A stretch of 64,000 nt of DNA from Bog-473 sp963711065 (GCA_963711065.1 CAVQCO010000007.1:868001-932000), one strand, 5' to 3'. Numbered from the stretch's first letter, positions 51,155 to 60,046 are shown. The notes: generated from the letters alone by a model not told the origin. Program-made: numbers and translations.

Positions 51155-51657
51155 CCGACGCGCGCCCCGGGCGGGATGTCGAAGTTGCGGTCCGGATGGG
51201 CCGGCGGGACGTTCATGGAGCCACCCTTGGGCTGCCACCCGCTGGCCTCGATGTCCTCGAGCACGTGCGCCATGTTGTAGGTGTCCTCCTCGTAGGAGAA
51301 CTTACCGTCGCCCGCGTAGATGAGGCGCGAGTAGCCGGACTGCCGGTAGGGCGTCCCGTCGGGCCTGAGGCGCGGCATGATCTGGGTCCACTTGACGACG
51401 ACGTCGTCGCCCTCGATCGCGGTGAACTCAATGGGGAACTTCCAGTCCTCCATGCCCAGCATGGAGTCGACCAGCCAGCGCGCGATGTTGTCGCGCCCTT
51501 CCAGGCGGCCCCACGCCCCGTCGATGTAGACGGCGTCCTCGGTGTAGAAGTCGGCCAGGGCGCCGAAGGCGTCCGGTTCGAGCCCCTCGTCGATCCGCCG
51601 ACGCAGCTCGTGGTAGCGGTCCACGGTCGACTTGACCTCCTCGCGTGCAAACGGCAT
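51151..51657 (-). CDS. SnoaL-like/NTF2-fold protein
   Basis: 168 residues: VKSTVDRYHELRRRIDEGL, ALADFYTEDAVYIDGAWGRLEGRDNIARWL, IEFTAIEGDDVVVKWTQIM. This is the cone-shaped NTF2-like fold of SnoaL-type isomerases, hydratases and stress-related proteins. The catalytic role is undetermined. ATG 51657 is preceded by GGGAGGGA. It follows ppa by 14 bases in the same direction. Confidence 0.7.
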   Translation of the reverse strand: MPFAREEVKSTVDRYHELRRRIDEGLEPDAFGALADFYTEDAVYIDGAWGRLEGRDNIARWLVDSMLGMEDWKFPIEFTAIEGDDVVVKWTQIMPRLRPDGTPYRQSGYSRLIYAGDGKFSYEEDTYNMAHVLEDIEASGWQPKGGSMNVPPAHPDRNFDIPPGARVG

Positions 51658-51671
51658 GGGTGCTCCCTCCC

Positions 51672-52184
51672 TCAGTGATCCCCCGCGTGCGCGCGGTAGG
51701 CCTCCCGGCACGACTCCAGCTCCAGCAGGGCGCGGGCGCGGTCGCCGAACCCCTCGACCTCGGTCGACTTCTGCGGCTCGAGGTCCTTGTAGATGCTGAA
51801 GAAGTGCGCGATCTCGTTGCGGAGGTGCACGGGCACGTCGGCGATGTCGTGGGCGCCGTCCCACTGGGGGTCGTGCTCCAGCACGCAGACGAGCTTGGCG
51901 TCGACGCCCTTCTCGTCGTGCATGGAGAACATGCCCAGGATCCGTACCCGGACCACGCAGCCCGGGAAGGTGGGGTCGGCCACCAGCACCAGCGCGTCGA
52001 GGGGGTCGCCGTCTCCGGCCAAGGTGTCGGGCACGAAGCCGTAGTCCGCCGGGTAGGTGGTGGCGGTGAAGAGGCGGCGGTCCAGCCGGATCACGTGCTG
52101 CTCGTGGTCGTACTCGTACTTGTTGCGGCTGCCGGTGGGGATCTCGATCACCACGTCGATCGCCTCGTCGGGCGGGGGGCTCAC
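51672..52184 (-). CDS. ppa: Inorganic pyrophosphatase
   Basis: 170 residues of the family I (soluble, Mg-dependent) type: IEIPTGSRNKYEYD, YPADYGFVPDTLAGDGDPLDALVL carrying the metal-binding Asp cluster, and FFSIYKDLEPQKSTEVEGF. It hydrolyses pyrophosphate to drive biosynthetic reactions. Size matches the family. GTG 52184 overlaps the VOC gene stop (GTGA). Confidence 0.95.
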   Translation of the reverse strand: MSPPPDEAIDVVIEIPTGSRNKYEYDHEQHVIRLDRRLFTATTYPADYGFVPDTLAGDGDPLDALVLVADPTFPGCVVRVRILGMFSMHDEKGVDAKLVCVLEHDPQWDGAHDIADVPVHLRNEIAHFFSIYKDLEPQKSTEVEGFGDRARALLELESCREAYRAHAGDH

Positions 52185-52615
52185 TGCGGGTTCGGTGCCT
52201 CGCTGCGCATGGCTTCGTCGACGGGGCTCATGATGCCGACGCCGTTCCCGTCCGGGTCGCCGACGACGGCGTAGCGGGCTCCCCAGAAGGCGTCGAAGGG
52301 CTCCTGCTGCACCGGCACCCCGTCGCCGGCGAGCGCCGCGACGAGGTCGTCGACGGCCTGACGGCTGTCCACCTTGAACCCGAGCACCGCACCGGGGCCA
52401 CCGGGCCAGCCGGCGTTCCACTTGGGGACGAAGGAGACGCTGTCGAGATCGACGTCGATCGGCGCGCCCCCGCCGGGCAGGGCCGAGACGTGATGGTCGT
52501 CCCAGACCGGGTCGTGCCGGTCCCCGAAGTCCAGCCCGAGGCGCATGTAGAAGGCCCGGCTGGCGGCCACGTCGCGGACGACGAGGTTGATCTGATCGAG
52601 GCGGATCGGCGGCAC
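52181..52615 (-). CDS. VOC/glyoxalase-fold protein
   Basis: 144 residues with two beta-alpha-beta-beta-beta halves: IRLDQINLVVRDVAASRAFY and AVLGFKVDSRQAVDDLVAAL, ending ARYAVVGDPDGNGVGIMSP. This is the vicinal oxygen chelate fold, found in glyoxalases, dioxygenases and resistance proteins. Metal ligands are not all evident (His of HHVSALPG possible). GTG 52615 is the best start because upstream sequence overlaps the Fae gene region without conservation. Confidence 0.8.
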   Translation of the reverse strand: MPPIRLDQINLVVRDVAASRAFYMRLGLDFGDRHDPVWDDHHVSALPGGGAPIDVDLDSVSFVPKWNAGWPGGPGAVLGFKVDSRQAVDDLVAALAGDGVPVQQEPFDAFWGARYAVVGDPDGNGVGIMSPVDEAMRSEAPNPQ

Positions 52616-52631
52616 CGTCCCACCGTAGTGC

Positions 52632-53129
52632 TCAGGGCCGGAAGTACGCGTTGTGCACCCCGTCGCGGGCAGCCAACACGTCCGCGACGGACGGGTCGCC
52701 CCTCCGACCGGAACGGAGCGCTTCGAGCGTCGCCGCCCGGTTGTTCTCGAAGACACGTTGCGCGTCGGTGGCTTCGGGGTTCACCCAGACCGCCGCGACG
52801 AGGAGCAGCGCCGGCGCCTCACCCGGGGCGATGGTGCCCTCGGCGACCGCGTCCAGCACGCCGGCCGCCACACCCGCATGGGCCGCCCCCCACGTCAGCG
52901 TGGCGTGGCGCTCACCCTCGATCGCCGCCTTGTTCACGAACAGCGTGAAGGGCCGAACCGCCGTGCCCGGCGCCACGGTGGCCACGAAGGCGGCGTGACC
53001 CTGCCGGGGGGTGGCCAGCGCCGTGACCCACGCCGTCTCCACGGGGCCGCCGACGGCGCCCAGCACGGTGTTCACGTGCGCCGCGTCGACGCCCTCGCCG
53101 ACGAAGGACTCGCCGAATTCGGTGCTCAC
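52632..53129 (-). CDS. Formaldehyde-activating enzyme (Fae) homologue
   Basis: 165 residues aligned by eye with methylotroph Fae: FGESFVGEGVDAAHVNTVLG holds His18 at the catalytic-His position, followed by PFTLFVNKAAI, TWGAAHAGVAAGVLDAVAEG and VWVNPEATDAQRVFENNRAAT. Fae condenses formaldehyde with tetrahydromethanopterin. The window shows F420 synthesis but no H4MPT enzymes, so substrate pterin is open; many Fae homologues outside methylotrophs have unknown roles. GTG 53129 overlaps the preceding gene stop (GTGA). Confidence 0.8.
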   Translation of the reverse strand: MSTEFGESFVGEGVDAAHVNTVLGAVGGPVETAWVTALATPRQGHAAFVATVAPGTAVRPFTLFVNKAAIEGERHATLTWGAAHAGVAAGVLDAVAEGTIAPGEAPALLLVAAVWVNPEATDAQRVFENNRAATLEALRSGRRGDPSVADVLAARDGVHNAYFRP

Positions 53130-53974
53130 GTGGGGACGGGCCAGCGCGCCGGCGGCGTCGCGAACGGCTCGGTCCGCCCGTAGCGGTCCGCCCGCAACAG
53201 GTCGCTGCCCAGGGTGCCCGGCTCGGTGTCGTAGGCCAGCAGGCCGACGTGGCGCCAGCGGCGCCCTGCGATCGGGCTGACCCGGTGCAGCGAGTGGCGG
53301 CCCTCGAAGACGAGGAGGGTTCCCGGCGTCATGGGCAGCACCTCGACGCGGGCGCGGTCGCCGGCGAGGACGGCCGCGACGTCGTCGTAGCACTCGTCGT
53401 CGGCGCGGCGGATGCGCGGCACCACCTCGAAGTCCCCGCCCACGTCGGCCGACTGGATGGCCAGCGACACGACGAAGTCGGTCTGGTCGAAGTGCCATTG
53501 CAGCCGGTCACCTTCGCCCATCACCGCCAGGTTGAGTGCGCCGAAGGGGTCGGCGTAGCGGAAGATCGGCCCCCGCTCGAGCACGTGCTCAATCAGGTCC
53601 TTCAGCGGGTCCCACTCGTAGAGGAGGCGCAGCGGCGAGTGGAGCGGCGTGACGTCGTAGGCCACGGCGCGCACCGCGTAGTCGGCGAAGTGCAACCTCG
53701 GGTGCTCGGGGGGCAGGGAGAAGTCCGGGAACTCCAGGTAGGCGGTGCCCTGGCCGCCCGACGGGTGGGCGCGCGGGGCGAGGGCGTCGGCGTCGCGCAC
53801 GAGCGCGGCGACGCCGGCGGGGGAGAGGAAGCCCTCGATCTCGGCGGCACCCCTCTCGTGCATCTCGCGCCGCGCCTGCGCCACCACGGCCCGGTAGGGC
53901 TCCGAGTCGGGATCGAGGAGTGGATAGCGCTCGAGGTCGATCAGCTGGGAAGGGTCGCTCAGGCCGGTTTCCAT
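53126..53974 (-). CDS. Putative 2-oxoglutarate/Fe(II) dioxygenase
   Basis: 282 residues. His161 and Asp163 in LQWHFDQTDF form the H-x-D metal motif. The distal His230 in SLHRVSP and an Arg in AGRRWR complete the facial triad and bind 2-oxoglutarate. MTPGTLLVFEGRHSLHRV is the typical C-terminal strand. The N-terminal 110 residues are a helical lead-in (EGFLSPAGVAALVRDADALA). Substrate unknown. Its stop overlaps the Fae start, so the two are probably functionally linked. Confidence 0.7.
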   Translation of the reverse strand: METGLSDPSQLIDLERYPLLDPDSEPYRAVVAQARREMHERGAAEIEGFLSPAGVAALVRDADALAPRAHPSGGQGTAYLEFPDFSLPPEHPRLHFADYAVRAVAYDVTPLHSPLRLLYEWDPLKDLIEHVLERGPIFRYADPFGALNLAVMGEGDRLQWHFDQTDFVVSLAIQSADVGGDFEVVPRIRRADDECYDDVAAVLAGDRARVEVLPMTPGTLLVFEGRHSLHRVSPIAGRRWRHVGLLAYDTEPGTLGSDLLRADRYGRTEPFATPPARWPVPT

Positions 53975-54103
53975 GGCCGTTCCGCACCTCCCTTGATGCC
54001 CCGGGCCGCGGGTACGGCCCGAGCGGGTCCCCGTCAGGCCACCGTACCAGCGGGCACCGGAAGCCGGCAGCGGCGGCGGCGCCTCGATGACGCCGACCCG
54101 AGC

Positions 54104-55783
54104 TCAGCCGCCGAAGGCCCCGGTTGCACCCCCGGCGCCCGTGATGCGCTGAATGCGGAATGCGCCCCCGGCGCCGAAGCCACCCCCGAAGCCGCCGCCG
54201 CTGAAGCCACCGAAGGTGTTGGTGTTTGACGAAGGGACGGGCAGGGAGTAGTCAGCCAGCACAACGCTCTGGCCGAGCGTGAGGCCAGAGAGGACTTGGG
54301 TGTAGGTGTCGCCGACCATGCCGACCTTGAACAGCTTGGTGGTCGGCGTGCCGTCGGAGACGACCTCCACGAAGGAACGCGACCCCCGAGTCTGTACGGC
54401 GGAGGTGGGTACCGCTACCACGTTCCTCACCGTGCCCGTGGCGATGATGATGTTCGCGGTGGAACCCGTGAACAACCCGGTGGCTGAGGACGGCAACGCG
54501 ACCACCACCGGGAAGGTGTATCCCGATTGACCCGACTGGACTGGGCCGACCTGGGACACGGTGCCTTCTATCGCGCCGTTCAGGCCGTCCACCTGCACGG
54601 CCGCCGAGTCGCCGACCTTTACCGATGGCACCTGAGAGCTCGAAAGCGAGGCGGCCACCTCGAAGGACTGGGTGCCGATGATCACGATCACCGCGGTGCT
54701 CGAATTCGCGCTGACGGTGTCGCCCACATTGATCCCCACCGAGACGATGGTCCCGCTGATGGGGCTCGTGAGGGTCGACTCCGCCAAAGCCTGCTCGGCA
54801 ACGGTCAGGTTTGCCTGCGCGGTGTCGATGGCGGCCTGGTCGGCTGCAATCTGTTGCGGTGTGTTCGTCGACGCTGAGGAGGCACCGCCTGCGCTGCCGC
54901 CGGTGCTGCCGCCGGCGCCCGCGCCGGTTCCACTGCCGGAGCTCCCAGTGGAGCCACTCGGTGTCGTCGAGAGCGCCTTTGGCGTGGCGGTGGGGGAGCC
55001 CGACGTCCCGGCCGACCCCTGGCTGAGAGCCTGCGACAGGGCGGCCTCGTCCTTGGCAACGGCCACCTGGTCGCCAGACACCTTTTGCTGGTCCGTCGAG
55101 ACCTGAGCCAGTGCGGCCTCGCAGTTGGCGGGGTTGGTCGTGGTCGTCGTCGACGACGTCGTCGTGGTCGTCGTCGTCGCTGTGCCGCATGCCTGCTGAG
55201 CTCGCGCCAGGTCGGCCGCCTCCTGCTGTTGGTCCGCGGCGGTCTTGGCCTCATCCTGGGTCAAGGCGCTCTGGTCCTGGGTGATGGTGCTCTGAGTCCC
55301 GCTGGACGGGCCTCCGTGCGTGGAGGGCGTCGTCGTCGTGGTGGTCGGCGTCGACGATGCTGCGGGCGCGCTGGACGTGGGCGAGGACTGGCTGGTCTCG
55401 TCCTGCACGAGCTTCGCTTCGGCGGCATTGAGGGTCGACTGCGCCGAAGAGACCGACTCGCCCAGAGACGTCGTGTCAAGGGTCCCAAGTGGCTGTCCCG
55501 CGGTCACCTGCTCGCCCACGGTCGTCGTAACCGTGGCGACTTTTCCCCCAACCTGGAAGGAGGCTGAGGCGTCGTTGACCGGCTCGACCGAGCCGACGAC
55601 GGTCATGCTCTGCCCGATGTCGGCACGGACGACGGACGCCATCCGGTATCCCGAGTTCCCGCTGCTGGCAGCCGCCCAGGCGGCAGCTCCGCCGCCCAGC
55701 ACGACGATCAGCACGATCGCGCCGACGATGACGGCGTGCCGGTGCCCCGAACGGCCCCAACCCGAGTGGGCAGAACTAGGCAC
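54104..55783 (-). CDS. Membrane fusion protein (MacA/HlyD-like), large
   Basis: 559 residues. One membrane anchor HAVIVGAIVLIVVLGGGAAAW is followed by a barrel-sandwich half (VVGSVEPVNDASASFQVGGK, VGEQVTAGQPLGTLDT). A very long hairpin insertion (about 125-330) rich in Thr, Ser, Gln and Ala includes the tract ACGTATTTTTTTSS. The second lipoyl half ESTLTSPISGTIVSVGINVG, a beta-barrel and a Gly/Phe-rich tail FGGFSGGGFGGGFGAGG complete it. GTG 55783 overlaps the upstream stop by 8 bases; an in-frame GTG at 55864 is less likely. Last gene of the cluster; acts as extracytoplasmic partner of the ABC exporter. Confidence 0.8.
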   Translation of the reverse strand: MPSSAHSGWGRSGHRHAVIVGAIVLIVVLGGGAAAWAAASSGNSGYRMASVVRADIGQSMTVVGSVEPVNDASASFQVGGKVATVTTTVGEQVTAGQPLGTLDTTSLGESVSSAQSTLNAAEAKLVQDETSQSSPTSSAPAASSTPTTTTTTPSTHGGPSSGTQSTITQDQSALTQDEAKTAADQQQEAADLARAQQACGTATTTTTTTSSTTTTTNPANCEAALAQVSTDQQKVSGDQVAVAKDEAALSQALSQGSAGTSGSPTATPKALSTTPSGSTGSSGSGTGAGAGGSTGGSAGGASSASTNTPQQIAADQAAIDTAQANLTVAEQALAESTLTSPISGTIVSVGINVGDTVSANSSTAVIVIIGTQSFEVAASLSSSQVPSVKVGDSAAVQVDGLNGAIEGTVSQVGPVQSGQSGYTFPVVVALPSSATGLFTGSTANIIIATGTVRNVVAVPTSAVQTRGSRSFVEVVSDGTPTTKLFKVGMVGDTYTQVLSGLTLGQSVVLADYSLPVPSSNTNTFGGFSGGGFGGGFGAGGAFRIQRITGAGGATGAFGG

Positions 55784-56696
55784 TGCCGCCGCCGGGTGCG
55801 CCTCCACCGACGCCGCCGCGGAAGAAGCCGCCGCCGCCGAAGCCGCCGGTGCACGATGCGCCACCAGTCGAGGTGATACGGACCGTGGTCGCGGTCACCG
55901 CGCCGTTCGTTGCGGCCGGCCCGAAAGCGGTCACGCAATCACCGACGGCCAGGTCAGTGGCTGCTGCGGACTGCGTCGAGGACAGCGTCGTGGATCCCGA
56001 TGTTGTGATCTTGAGGTTCTCGGTCTTCGGGGCGACGGGCTTGGCAGTCTTCGAGCTCTTGGAGCTGCTGGCCTTGTTGCGCGAGAAGCTCCCCGGGCTT
56101 ATGTCCACGCCCGACACCGAGACCGTCGAGCCGCTGACACCGGTGACCTTGCCCGACGCAATGGCGAGGGAGCTCAGGCCGCCGGCGAACCGACGAGCCG
56201 AACCAGCGGGGAAGCTGGGGCGAGTGCCGCCTGTGCCGCTCCTACGGAAGTTGAAGCCGCCTGGACCGGCGAATGCACCGCCGTTCGACGTACCACCGCT
56301 CGTGGTCCGGGAAGTGCAGGACCCCGTCGACGAGGGGCTGCGGACCGTGATGCTGCGTGCCGCGATTGTGGTCTTGGACGACTTTGACGGCGTACCGGTG
56401 ACGGTGACGCAGTCTCCGGCCGTCAGAACGCTCACCGACTCGGACACCGTCTTCGAGAATTGCGTCGAGGTGGTCCAGTTGACGGTTGTCTGGCCTGTGC
56501 TGGGGTTCTGCACCTCCATGCTCGACGCCTGGAGTGCGGCGACGCTGCCGTTGGCAACTCCGGAGGCGCTCGTCGTGGTTGTCGCGGCCCCGGCGACTGA
56601 ACCGATCGTCGTGGCGGCCACGAGCGCGGTCGCGCCGGTGACGAGGAATCGCGCCCAGCGCCGGCGACTCGTGCTTCGGCTGGTCAGTGTCTGCAT
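55776..56696 (-). CDS. Secreted protein with two DUF5666-like repeats and Gly-rich tail
   Basis: 306 residues with a twin-Arg-like signal region SRRRWARFLVTGATALVAA. Two beta-rich units follow: VNWTTSTQFSKTVSESVSVL, TAGDCVTVTGTPSK (about 65-125), and LKITTSGSTTLSSTQSAAAT, DLAVGDCVTAFGP (about 225-275), each with a GDCVT core as in DUF5666-like secreted proteins. Gly/Phe/Arg-rich spacers (GGFNFRRSGTGGTRPS) and a tail GGFGGGGFFRGGVGGG surround them. It sits between the permease and second fusion protein, so it is likely secreted or surface-bound cargo or cofactor of the transporter. Confidence 0.65.
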   Translation of the reverse strand: MQTLTSRSTSRRRWARFLVTGATALVAATTIGSVAGAATTTTSASGVANGSVAALQASSMEVQNPSTGQTTVNWTTSTQFSKTVSESVSVLTAGDCVTVTGTPSKSSKTTIAARSITVRSPSSTGSCTSRTTSGGTSNGGAFAGPGGFNFRRSGTGGTRPSFPAGSARRFAGGLSSLAIASGKVTGVSGSTVSVSGVDISPGSFSRNKASSSKSSKTAKPVAPKTENLKITTSGSTTLSSTQSAAATDLAVGDCVTAFGPAATNGAVTATTVRITSTGGASCTGGFGGGGFFRGGVGGGAPGGGSA

Positions 56697-56724
56697 GTGG
56701 GATATCCCTCTCTTCTTTCTGTTG

Positions 56725-57966
56725 CTATTCATTGCGTAGTGCGTCGATTGGAGCGAGGTGGGCCGCCCGGCTGGCCGGGTAGACGCCGAAAGAGATGCCG
56801 ATGGCGAGTGCGACGACCAGGGCACCAACCATGGCCGTCGGACTGACGGTGATGGGATTGCCCACCACGCCGGGCAAGAAGGTCGCCCCGATGATCCCGA
56901 GCAGTGCGCCGAGTGCGCCGCCGATGAGCCCCAGCACCGACGCCTCGACGAGGAACTGGCGGCGGATCACCCTGGGAGTGGCGCCCAGCGCCTTGCGGAG
57001 ACCGATCTCACGGATCCGCTCGGTCACCGAGACGAGCATGATGTTCATGACGCCGATTCCGCCCACCAGGAGCGAGATGCCGGCGACACCGGCGAGGAGG
57101 ATGGTGAGCGTCCGGTCGACCGAGGTGGCGGTCGAGATCAGGGACTGCTCCGAGGTGATCGTGAAGTCCGCATTGGCCGGCGTCGTGATCCCGTGGAGCT
57201 GCAGGAGCAGATGGTCGGCCTCCTGGTAGGCGGCGGTGAGATCGCCCGCGGAGCGGGCCTGTACGGCGATGGTGCTCACGGAGTTGCGCGTCGTCCCGCC
57301 GAAGATGCGCTCGGCGCCCGTCGAGATCGGGATGACCACGAGGTCGTCGGGGTTGGTCGTGCTCGAGGACGATGAGGAACCGGTGGAGGTGAGGACGCCG
57401 ACCACAGTCAACGGGACACCGTTCACATCGACGGCCTCGCCGACGGGGTCGACCCCCCTGAAGAGCTCGGATGCGGTGGTGGCGCCGAGAACGGCGACGG
57501 CGCCGTGGTCCGTCACGTCCTGGTTGTCGATGAATCGACCCTGCGCCACGGTGCGGCCCCGGACCGTGAGCCATGTGGGCGTAGAGCCCTGCACCGAGCT
57601 GGTCCACGTGCTGGAGCCCGCGGTGAGGGTCTCCGACGAGGAAGTGATGGGGGCGACGGCCTTGACGTCCGGGGCGACCGTTGGGTTGGAGAGCGCGGCG
57701 ACGTCGGACACCGTGAGCGTCGACGCGGTTCCGAGCGCCTGGCGAATGCCAGTGCTCGACGTGGAGCTGCCAGGAGTGATCGTGAGCACGTTGGAGCCGA
57801 GCGCCGTGATCTCGGAGGTAACTTGGCCCTGGGCGCCCTCACCGAGACCCACCGTCAGAATGACCGCAGCGATGCCGATGAGGATGCCCAGCACGGTCAG
57901 CGCCGAGCGCAGCCGATGGCTGAGGACGCCGTTGAGGCCCGTCCGGAACGTCTCGAGCCAGCTCAC
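56725..57966 (-). CDS. MacB/FtsX-type ABC transporter permease
   Basis: 413 residues, GTG start overlapping the ATPase stop (GTGA). One helix near the N-terminus (SALTVLGILIGIAAVILTVG), a large extracytoplasmic domain (about 45-280, rich in Ser/Thr), then three helices (LLAGVAGISLLVGGIGVMNI and the final pair ALLGIIGATFLPGVVG, MVGALVVALAIGISFGVYPA), with the FtsX motif IREIGLRKALGATPRVI. This is the type VII ABC (MacB/LolE) layout, driving mechanotransmission rather than classic transport. Confidence 0.92.
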   Translation of the reverse strand: MSWLETFRTGLNGVLSHRLRSALTVLGILIGIAAVILTVGLGEGAQGQVTSEITALGSNVLTITPGSSTSSTGIRQALGTASTLTVSDVAALSNPTVAPDVKAVAPITSSSETLTAGSSTWTSSVQGSTPTWLTVRGRTVAQGRFIDNQDVTDHGAVAVLGATTASELFRGVDPVGEAVDVNGVPLTVVGVLTSTGSSSSSSTTNPDDLVVIPISTGAERIFGGTTRNSVSTIAVQARSAGDLTAAYQEADHLLLQLHGITTPANADFTITSEQSLISTATSVDRTLTILLAGVAGISLLVGGIGVMNIMLVSVTERIREIGLRKALGATPRVIRRQFLVEASVLGLIGGALGALLGIIGATFLPGVVGNPITVSPTAMVGALVVALAIGISFGVYPASRAAHLAPIDALRNE

Positions 57967-58706
57967 CGAATGCTCTCCATGTAGCGCTCGTCGTTCTCGG
58001 TCAAGAGGCCGTCCCTGATGCCCAACACGCGTCCCGAAGCAGATGCCACCTCGGCGTCATGGGTGATGAGCACGAGCGTGCGCCCGGACTCGTGGAGCTC
58101 GTCCATCAGGCGGAGCACGTCGGCCGCCGAGACCGAGTCGAGGTTTCCTGTCGGCTCATCGGCGAGGATCAGGTCGGGTTCGGTCACGAGCGCGCGGGCG
58201 ACTGCGACGCGCTGCTGCTGTCCGCCCGACAGCTCTCCGGGCCGGTGGTGCACGCGACCGGCCAGGCCAACTCGCTCCAGCGCGTCCATGGCCCGCTCCC
58301 TGCGCTCAGCACGCGGCACCCCCGCGTACACAAGCGGCAGTTCCACGTTCTGCCAGGCCGACATGGAGGCGAGCAGGTTGAATTGCTGGAACACGAAGCC
58401 GATGCGCCGGTTGCGGACCTCCGCCAAGTCAGCCTCGCTCATCCTGCTGACGTTGTCGCCCGCGAGGTGGTAGGCGCCTGAGGTGGGCGTGTCCAGGCAG
58501 CCCAGGATGTGCATGAGGGTCGACTTCCCCGAACCGGAGGGGCCGATGACGGCCACGTACTCACCCTCGGAGATGCTCAGGCTGACGCCGCGCAGGGCAG
58601 CGACGGCAATGGAGCCGGTCCGGTAGACCTTCGTCACCCGCTCCAGCTCAATCACCACACCGGCCGACACCCTCGGCGAGGGAGCGCTGCGCGTCGGTGC
58701 GGTCAT
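57963..58706 (-). CDS. MacB-type ABC transporter ATPase
   Basis: 247 residues: Walker A GPSGSGKS, Q-loop FVFQQFNLL, signature LSGGQQQR, Walker B LILADEPTGNLDS, H-loop LITHD. The sequence belongs to the LolD/MacB/FtsE group that pairs with FtsX-like permeases. ATG 58706 overlaps the fusion-protein stop (ATGA), and the stop overlaps the permease start, so three consecutive subunits are translationally coupled. Confidence 0.95.
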   Translation of the reverse strand: MTAPTRSAPSPRVSAGVVIELERVTKVYRTGSIAVAALRGVSLSISEGEYVAVIGPSGSGKSTLMHILGCLDTPTSGAYHLAGDNVSRMSEADLAEVRNRRIGFVFQQFNLLASMSAWQNVELPLVYAGVPRAERRERAMDALERVGLAGRVHHRPGELSGGQQQRVAVARALVTEPDLILADEPTGNLDSVSAADVLRLMDELHESGRTLVLITHDAEVASASGRVLGIRDGLLTENDERYMESIR

Positions 58707-60046
58707 CCGCCGCCTCCGCCGTTGAACGTGGCCGCACCGCCGCCCCCGCCGGCCGGGAAGCCCCCGCCGCCGAAGCGACCACCGGTGCCGCCGAAGCGAC
58801 CACCGGTGCCGCCGAGGAGGCCGCCGCCCGTGCCACCGGGTGTTCCACGGAATGTGATCACCTGCTCGACGACTTTGTCGCCGGCCGCCACGCCGTTGGT
58901 GATCTGGGTCTCACCGCTCTGGGCCGCACCCACCGTCACCGGCTTCACGACGTGGGCACCATTCACGACCTGGGTGACCGTCGCCTGGCCGCTCGAGCTG
59001 TACGAGATGGCCGCTGTCGGGACCTCGGTCACGTTGTTGAGCTGCTTGACGATGATGTTCACGGCGGCGGTCGAACCCGCGTACAGACCTGCCGGGCTAC
59101 CGGTGACGTCGATGACCACCGGGAAGGTGGTGACATTGGAGCTCTGGCTGCCGATCAGGCTGATGGAGGCAACCGTGCCGTAAACGGTCGTCGACGATCC
59201 TGTCGGCACGATGTCGGCCTGGTCGCCGTCGGCGATCTGACCGATCTCGGTGTCGTCCACCGTCGTGTTGACGACGTACGAGTTGGTGCCGATCACGACG
59301 ATCTGGGCGGTTGAAGATCCCGTGCCGGCGCTGCCACTGGCGCCCGTACCGCTGCCGGTGCCAGTACCTGTGCCGGTGCCAGTGCCGCCTCCACCCGACC
59401 CGGTACCGGTCACCTGCTCGCCTACGGCAAGGCTTACCGAGGCAACGGTGCCCGACATGGTCGACGTCAGGGAGGCATCGCTCAGAGCAGTCTGCGCGTT
59501 GGACAGGGAGGACTCGGCAGACGTGACCGCCGCCTGGTCTGAGTCGATCTGGGTCGTGCTGGCGGCCGAGGCCTGGTCGGCGGCCAGACGGGCGTTGGCG
59601 GAAGCGAGCTGAGCCTCGGCAGCGCTGACCTGCTCGGACAGCGACGTCGTGTTCACGGTGGCCAGCACCTGTCCGCTCGTGACCGTCTGGCCTGCCTTCA
59701 CGTTGACCGCAGTCACGGTGCCCGCCACGGCGAAGTTGAGATTGGCCTGACTGGCTGGTTCGATCGTGCCCGAGCTCGCGACCGTCTGTTGGATGGTACC
59801 TGTGGTCACCGGGACAACCGTCGTCGTCACCACGAGGCCGGTCGGTGTCGACGAGCCCGAGGTCAACCAGTAGGTGAGACCGCCCGCCCCGGCGAGCACC
59901 ACGACAACGACGGCGACGATCGCCACCCGGTGGCGCCGCCACAGCGAGCTCCGCTCGGGCGCGAGCACCCCCTCGTCGTCAAAGCGCAGCTCCTGCGTGA
60001 CGTCGACTGGACTGTCCGCGGCAACCATCGACTCCGCTTTCACCAT
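58703..60046 (-). CDS. Membrane fusion protein (MacA/HlyD-like)
   Basis: 447 residues: cytoplasmic N-terminus, membrane helix VAIVAVVVVVLAGAGGLTYWL (about 38-58), lipoyl half SSGTIEPASQANLNFAVAGT, a short coiled hairpin (about 125-190), second lipoyl half DASLTSTMSGTVASVSLAVG, a Gly/Thr/Ser linker, beta-barrel and a long Gly-rich C-terminal tail (GGRFGGT repeats, GGGGFPAGGGGG). The first gene of the five-gene exporter cluster. In a cell without an outer membrane the fusion protein may reach across the thick wall; no TolC is present. Confidence 0.88.
   Translation of the reverse strand: MVKAESMVAADSPVDVTQELRFDDEGVLAPERSSLWRRHRVAIVAVVVVVLAGAGGLTYWLTSGSSTPTGLVVTTTVVPVTTGTIQQTVASSGTIEPASQANLNFAVAGTVTAVNVKAGQTVTSGQVLATVNTTSLSEQVSAAEAQLASANARLAADQASAASTTQIDSDQAAVTSAESSLSNAQTALSDASLTSTMSGTVASVSLAVGEQVTGTGSGGGGTGTGTGTGTGSGTGASGSAGTGSSTAQIVVIGTNSYVVNTTVDDTEIGQIADGDQADIVPTGSSTTVYGTVASISLIGSQSSNVTTFPVVIDVTGSPAGLYAGSTAAVNIIVKQLNNVTEVPTAAISYSSSGQATVTQVVNGAHVVKPVTVGAAQSGETQITNGVAAGDKVVEQVITFRGTPGGTGGGLLGGTGGRFGGTGGRFGGGGFPAGGGGGAATFNGGGGG
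58771..58812 (-). repeat. 21-bp tandem duplication coding GGRFGGT
   Basis: Two adjacent perfect copies of a 21-base unit inside the fusion-protein tail, at 58771-58791 and 58792-58812. They code two identical seven-residue Gly/Arg/Phe units and show how the tail grows by slippage. Confidence 0.85.

Noticed and set aside
54990..55340. GTC/GAC-rich repeats in the fusion protein gene as a CRISPR or VNTR
   Set aside because: They are short irregular Thr/Ser codon runs inside a valid reading frame, without regular spacers.
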